A stretch of DNA of 64,000 nt from Tritrichomonas foetus. Lineage: Eukaryota > Parabasalia > Tritrichomonadida > Tritrichomonadidae. The position numbers and the translations under genes were made by a program. Shown piece by piece: positions 61,278 to 64,000 of this stretch. The stretch covers positions 59,648 to 123,647 of the forward strand of contig MLAK01000229.1 of the NCBI GenBank assembly GCA_001839685.1. Reading direction: 5' to 3'. Every line of letters starts with the position of its first letter. Position 1 is the first letter of the stretch. A model generated the notes under the pieces. It had not been told where the DNA came from, did not search any database, and was given only the letters and a program-made list of their open reading frames with translations.

Positions 61278-61949
61278 CTATTCCTTTTTTTCAGACTCAT
61301 CTTCTTCAGACTCGTCAAAATCAATAATTTCTGTTTTATTTTGCTTTGGAATCCCCTTTTTCCTTTTCCCAGCTGAAGCAACTTCATTTTCTTCTTTATG
61401 CACTTCATTTTTCTTTACCGGAGAGCTACTTAAATTCGTTTTTGATGACAAATTTGAATGATTTTTTGAGATTGCTTCTGAAACACTTTTCAGTACTTTA
61501 TTATTTACAATGCTCATAGCTTTCCCATAGGCCTTATCGAATTCAATCTGTCTGGCTTTAGTGAAGCCTTTCTGATATACAATCCATTGGTTTATGATTC
61601 TTTTCTGTAAATCGATTGGAAGTCTGTTTATTTCTTCGGGTTTAAATTTAAGAATATATGGCAAAATTTCATCAATGCGGGAATTTTCGATATTTTGCCT
61701 TTTATCATCAAATTGCATGTTTTCGACTCTGCTGTATTTGCTTGATGGCTGCGCATCGAATTTGAGTAATTTACTGACTTCTTGCTCAATTTCTTCGGGC
61801 GAGAGGTTAAATTGCGATGCCCCATAGCAAATTCCTCTGAAAAGAGGTTCTTGTGAAAGAATTCTATAGTTCTTACATGATTGTGGTTTGGTTGTTCGAA
61901 GGAAATTAGTTGTAAGATTGATCAATTCGAGTTGTTCTGCTTTACTCAT
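61278..61949 (-). CDS. Helical protein with basic/acidic C-terminal tail, unknown function
   Basis: A 223-residue protein. The N-terminal 150 residues are helical (EQLELINLTTNFLRTTKPQS to LPIDLQKRIINQWIVYQKGF); the C terminus is serine-rich then K-rich (SAGKRKKGIPKQNK) and ends acidic (DFDESEEDESEKKE), suggesting a nuclear or nucleic-acid-associated protein. No family recognised. The promoter is shared with the divergent TBC gene, 123 bases between start codons, with TCACT at 61981-61977 30 bases upstream. Confidence 0.5.
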   Translation of the reverse strand: MSKAEQLELINLTTNFLRTTKPQSCKNYRILSQEPLFRGICYGASQFNLSPEEIEQEVSKLLKFDAQPSSKYSRVENMQFDDKRQNIENSRIDEILPYILKFKPEEINRLPIDLQKRIINQWIVYQKGFTKARQIEFDKAYGKAMSIVNNKVLKSVSEAISKNHSNLSSKTNLSSSPVKKNEVHKEENEVASAGKRKKGIPKQNKTEIIDFDESEEDESEKKE

Positions 61950-61976
61950 AATTTTTCTTTTTCACTTATTTCCCGA

Positions 61977-62042
61977 AGTGAACTAAATAAGGTGAATTTC
62001 ACTAAGTGAAATTGTATCGTAATCCTCAATTGATTTTTCACT
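61977..62042. promoter_or_regulatory. Compact bidirectional promoter with palindromic initiators
   Basis: Between the divergent starts at 61949 and 62073 lie a minus-strand TCACT (61981-61977), the perfect 7-bp-arm palindrome TTTCACTAAGTGAAA (61997-62011, Inr core on both strands) and a plus-strand TCACT (62038-62042). The outer two have the right orientation and distance (30 and 33 bases) for the two genes. Confidence 0.5.
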
Positions 62043-62072
62043 ATTACTTTGACCATTCAAAACGGTTATCAA

Positions 62073-63800
62073 ATGACGATGAGTGCAAAAAGATCCTATC
62101 TTTGCACAATTGAACTCGCATATGATATTACCACAGGCAAAGCAGGAACGCCTGGTACTATGTTTTTAACTTGTCATAATGACACTTTTTACATTCATTG
62201 GATTCCCCTCGATGGTACTCCAACTCAACAAATCACGACAGTTTTTCAAGCAGTTCCCGATTTGACAAAAGACGAGTGGCTTCCTTCAAAGCAGTTTCTT
62301 ATTCAATGCAGAGACATCAAATATTTCGCCATAAAAGAAAATCCCTTATCGATAATTATTAATCGCGAAAAAGACAGTCGCTCGTTTGAAATCAAAGACA
62401 CAGAGTTTGTTTCTCTCGTCCACTTTATCGAACAGCTATTTCTCAACGGAATTGCAGTTCCTGGCACAATTCAAGAATATTGCCTTGAAGCTTTTCAAAA
62501 GTGCCGGCCAGGTCTATTCAAATATGTACCATCACATATTCAACTTCGTGAGTTCACTTTTAAAGGAATGAATGATTTTTGGCCAAAAATATTAGATTTT
62601 TATGAAAAATTTCTAATTTATTTGGATTCAAATGATATCATTCCAGATGATCCAAACTTTCCTCTGGCAACAGCAGCAAGGTCATCTCATGCACGCCTTG
62701 TGAATAAAATTCAATCATCTGTTTCACTAAATCCAAAGTATGAAAAGATCACACAAGCTGAATATGAAAATTTGTTTGATGATGATGGAAAATTAAAAGA
62801 ACCTGAATTGTTCAAGCTTAGGCTTTATCATTCTGGAGCTGACCAAGCAGTTCTCAAACAAATTCTTCCTTTCGCTCTTGGCGTTTATCCACTCACTTCT
62901 TCTGCATCAGAAAGGAAAGAAATTGATGAAAAATTAGAAAAAGATTTCACTTCATTATATCAGCAAATGGAAAATGTTCAAGAAAATCAAATCAAAACTT
63001 CAAAAAGAATATTTGATACTTATCGTGTCATTGGAAATGATGTCCACAGAACTGATCGAGGAACCAATCCTTTCAAGAATCCAAAAGGAACAGGTTCACA
63101 AATTTTGACTGAATATTTAAGAATGTATTCTATTTTGAATCCACCAGTTGGTTATCTTCAAGGCATGAATGATCTTTTCGTTCCGATAATTTTGGCATAT
63201 ATTCCAAACTGGACTGAAGATTCATCACCCATTGATGAAAATGGGGAAATCATTGATCCAAGACCATTTTCTCCATCAATTTTTTGGTGTTTTGAATCAA
63301 TGCTTCAAAATACCAATCAATTCGCACTTTTAGCAGATGTTACTGAGTATTGCAAAGGTGTCGCCCAATTAATTCATAATATTCTAAAAGATATATCACC
63401 AATTGCAGCAATTTGGATGAGGAGAATGGGAATCAAGGATTTATTATGGTGTTACAGCGATTTCGTTCTGATGTTTAAACGTACTTTTAATGATGTATGG
63501 CCAACATGGTTTCAATTCAACTGTTCAGTAAATCCAACTCGATGGATGGCATATTTCATGTGCTCAATCATTATCACAAGTTTCGACCAAATGTCCCGAC
63601 TACCTGACGTAAAACTTACTGCAATGATGGATGCTTTTCCAAAAATACTCAAGAATTTGGATTTGAATATGATCGGAGAAATTGCAGAATGGATTGCGAT
63701 TGAAAAACCAATTGAACCAGTCAAGCAACAAAACATAAAAGATATCCGCACGGAATTCAAGTTCTTTAAGAGCTCGTGGTCCACAAGGATCGATGCATAA
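62073..63800 (+). CDS. TBC-domain Rab GTPase-activating protein
   Basis: A 575-residue protein. The N-terminal 200 residues resemble the substrate-binding region of TBC1D15/Gyp7-type GAPs. The TBC domain spans about 250-540. The arginine finger is in YRVIGNDVHRTDRG (near residue 326), and the glutamine finger is in VGYLQGMNDLFVPIILAYI (near residue 361), so both catalytic residues are intact. It should stimulate GTP hydrolysis by a Rab in vesicle traffic. The frame is open to a TTG at 62049; the first ATG is 62073, and Met11 (MSAKRS) is another option. Confidence 0.9.
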   Translation: MTMSAKRSYLCTIELAYDITTGKAGTPGTMFLTCHNDTFYIHWIPLDGTPTQQITTVFQAVPDLTKDEWLPSKQFLIQCRDIKYFAIKENPLSIIINREKDSRSFEIKDTEFVSLVHFIEQLFLNGIAVPGTIQEYCLEAFQKCRPGLFKYVPSHIQLREFTFKGMNDFWPKILDFYEKFLIYLDSNDIIPDDPNFPLATAARSSHARLVNKIQSSVSLNPKYEKITQAEYENLFDDDGKLKEPELFKLRLYHSGADQAVLKQILPFALGVYPLTSSASERKEIDEKLEKDFTSLYQQMENVQENQIKTSKRIFDTYRVIGNDVHRTDRGTNPFKNPKGTGSQILTEYLRMYSILNPPVGYLQGMNDLFVPIILAYIPNWTEDSSPIDENGEIIDPRPFSPSIFWCFESMLQNTNQFALLADVTEYCKGVAQLIHNILKDISPIAAIWMRRMGIKDLLWCYSDFVLMFKRTFNDVWPTWFQFNCSVNPTRWMAYFMCSIIITSFDQMSRLPDVKLTAMMDAFPKILKNLDLNMIGEIAEWIAIEKPIEPVKQQNIKDIRTEFKFFKSSWSTRIDA

Positions 63801-63938
63801 TTATTTTATTGACAGAACATTATTTTTTTTTATTAATAAATTTTTTACGTGGCTTTTTTTCTCTACTCTCTTTTTATTTATTCCCTTAGTAGATACACTT
63901 TAAACTTTCATGATTTTGTTTTGAGTCACTCAAAGTAA

Positions 63939-64000
63939 CCATCGATCAAGAAAATAATCATCGATCAAGAAAATAATCATCGATCAAGAAAATAATCATC
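63939..64000. repeat. 19-bp tandem repeat cut by the window end
   Basis: Three copies of ATCATCGATCAAGAAAATA (19 bp; the first starts CC rather than AT) run to the last base of the window. The array continues beyond it for an unknown length. Confidence 0.85.

Noticed and set aside
1..64000. Introns with the trichomonad consensus, CRISPR arrays, rRNA or prokaryotic operons
   Set aside because: I looked for the conserved ACTAACACACAG 3' splice element and found no match; no array or rRNA sequence was seen.

Overview
The window is nuclear DNA from a trichomonad (parabasalid) protist, most likely Tritrichomonas or a close relative. The support is an AT-rich genome, long intronless genes with short spacers, genes for a motile cilium (a CFAP57-like protein, two IFT20 copies, an STPG/SHIPPO-repeat protein), an Inr-binding-domain (IBD) protein of the IBP39 family, which is specific to parabasalids, and trichomonad-type initiator motifs (TCA-Py-T/A) a few bases upstream of many start codons. 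The species is an inference. No prokaryotic operon structure, CRISPR array, tRNA or rRNA was found.

Layout. 1-6 kb: 3' end of a CFAP57-like axonemal gene, then a 1318-residue single-pass surface protein. 6.4-9.1 kb: RPA2 (single-stranded DNA binding) with a consensus E2F-like site upstream, a 21-bp minisatellite with an assembly gap, and a RAD51 paralog. 9.6-13.8 kb: two PP2A B56-type regulatory subunits transcribed divergently. 14-15.6 kb: a helical-repeat protein. 15.68-16.44 kb: a 756-bp non-autonomous Tc1/mariner-like element with TA duplications and bipartite 46-bp inverted ends, just upstream of a multi-pass GT-C-like glycosyltransferase. 18.3-19.5 kb: an exact inverted duplication (520-bp arms, 144-bp spacer) carrying two identical head-to-head IFT20 genes. 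19.9-24 kb: V-ATPase subunit d and an iron alcohol dehydrogenase with strongly C-biased codons. 25.7-33.7 kb: a GT23-like fucosyltransferase, the STPG-repeat protein, a small coiled-coil gene with a decayed partial copy beside it, and a GT61-like glycosyltransferase. 33.9-37.7 kb: Bud32/PRPK (KEOPS kinase), a ubiquitin-like protein without C-terminal diglycine, and a Q/K-rich repeat plus coiled-coil gene broken by a second assembly gap. 38.3-39.5 kb: a decayed ankyrin-repeat gene that keeps its initiator. 40.3-44.1 kb: the IBD transcription factor and a SCYL2-like pseudokinase with eight DPF motifs. 45.9-55.7 kb: a 1433-residue coiled-coil protein, an exportin-7-like transport receptor and ADA2 of SAGA-type complexes. 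56-64 kb: several unassigned small genes, one gene split by a one-base frameshift, and a TBC-domain Rab GAP.

The genes are independent units, not pathways in series. Recurrent themes are cilium building and structure, glycosylation and the secretory/endocytic system (glycosyltransferases, SCYL2-like, TBC, V-ATPase), DNA replication and repair (RPA2, RAD51 paralog) and transcription (IBD protein, ADA2). Start codons were moved downstream of non-ATG open-frame ends in several genes, and in three of these (27160, 29329, 62073) a nearby initiator motif agrees with the choice.
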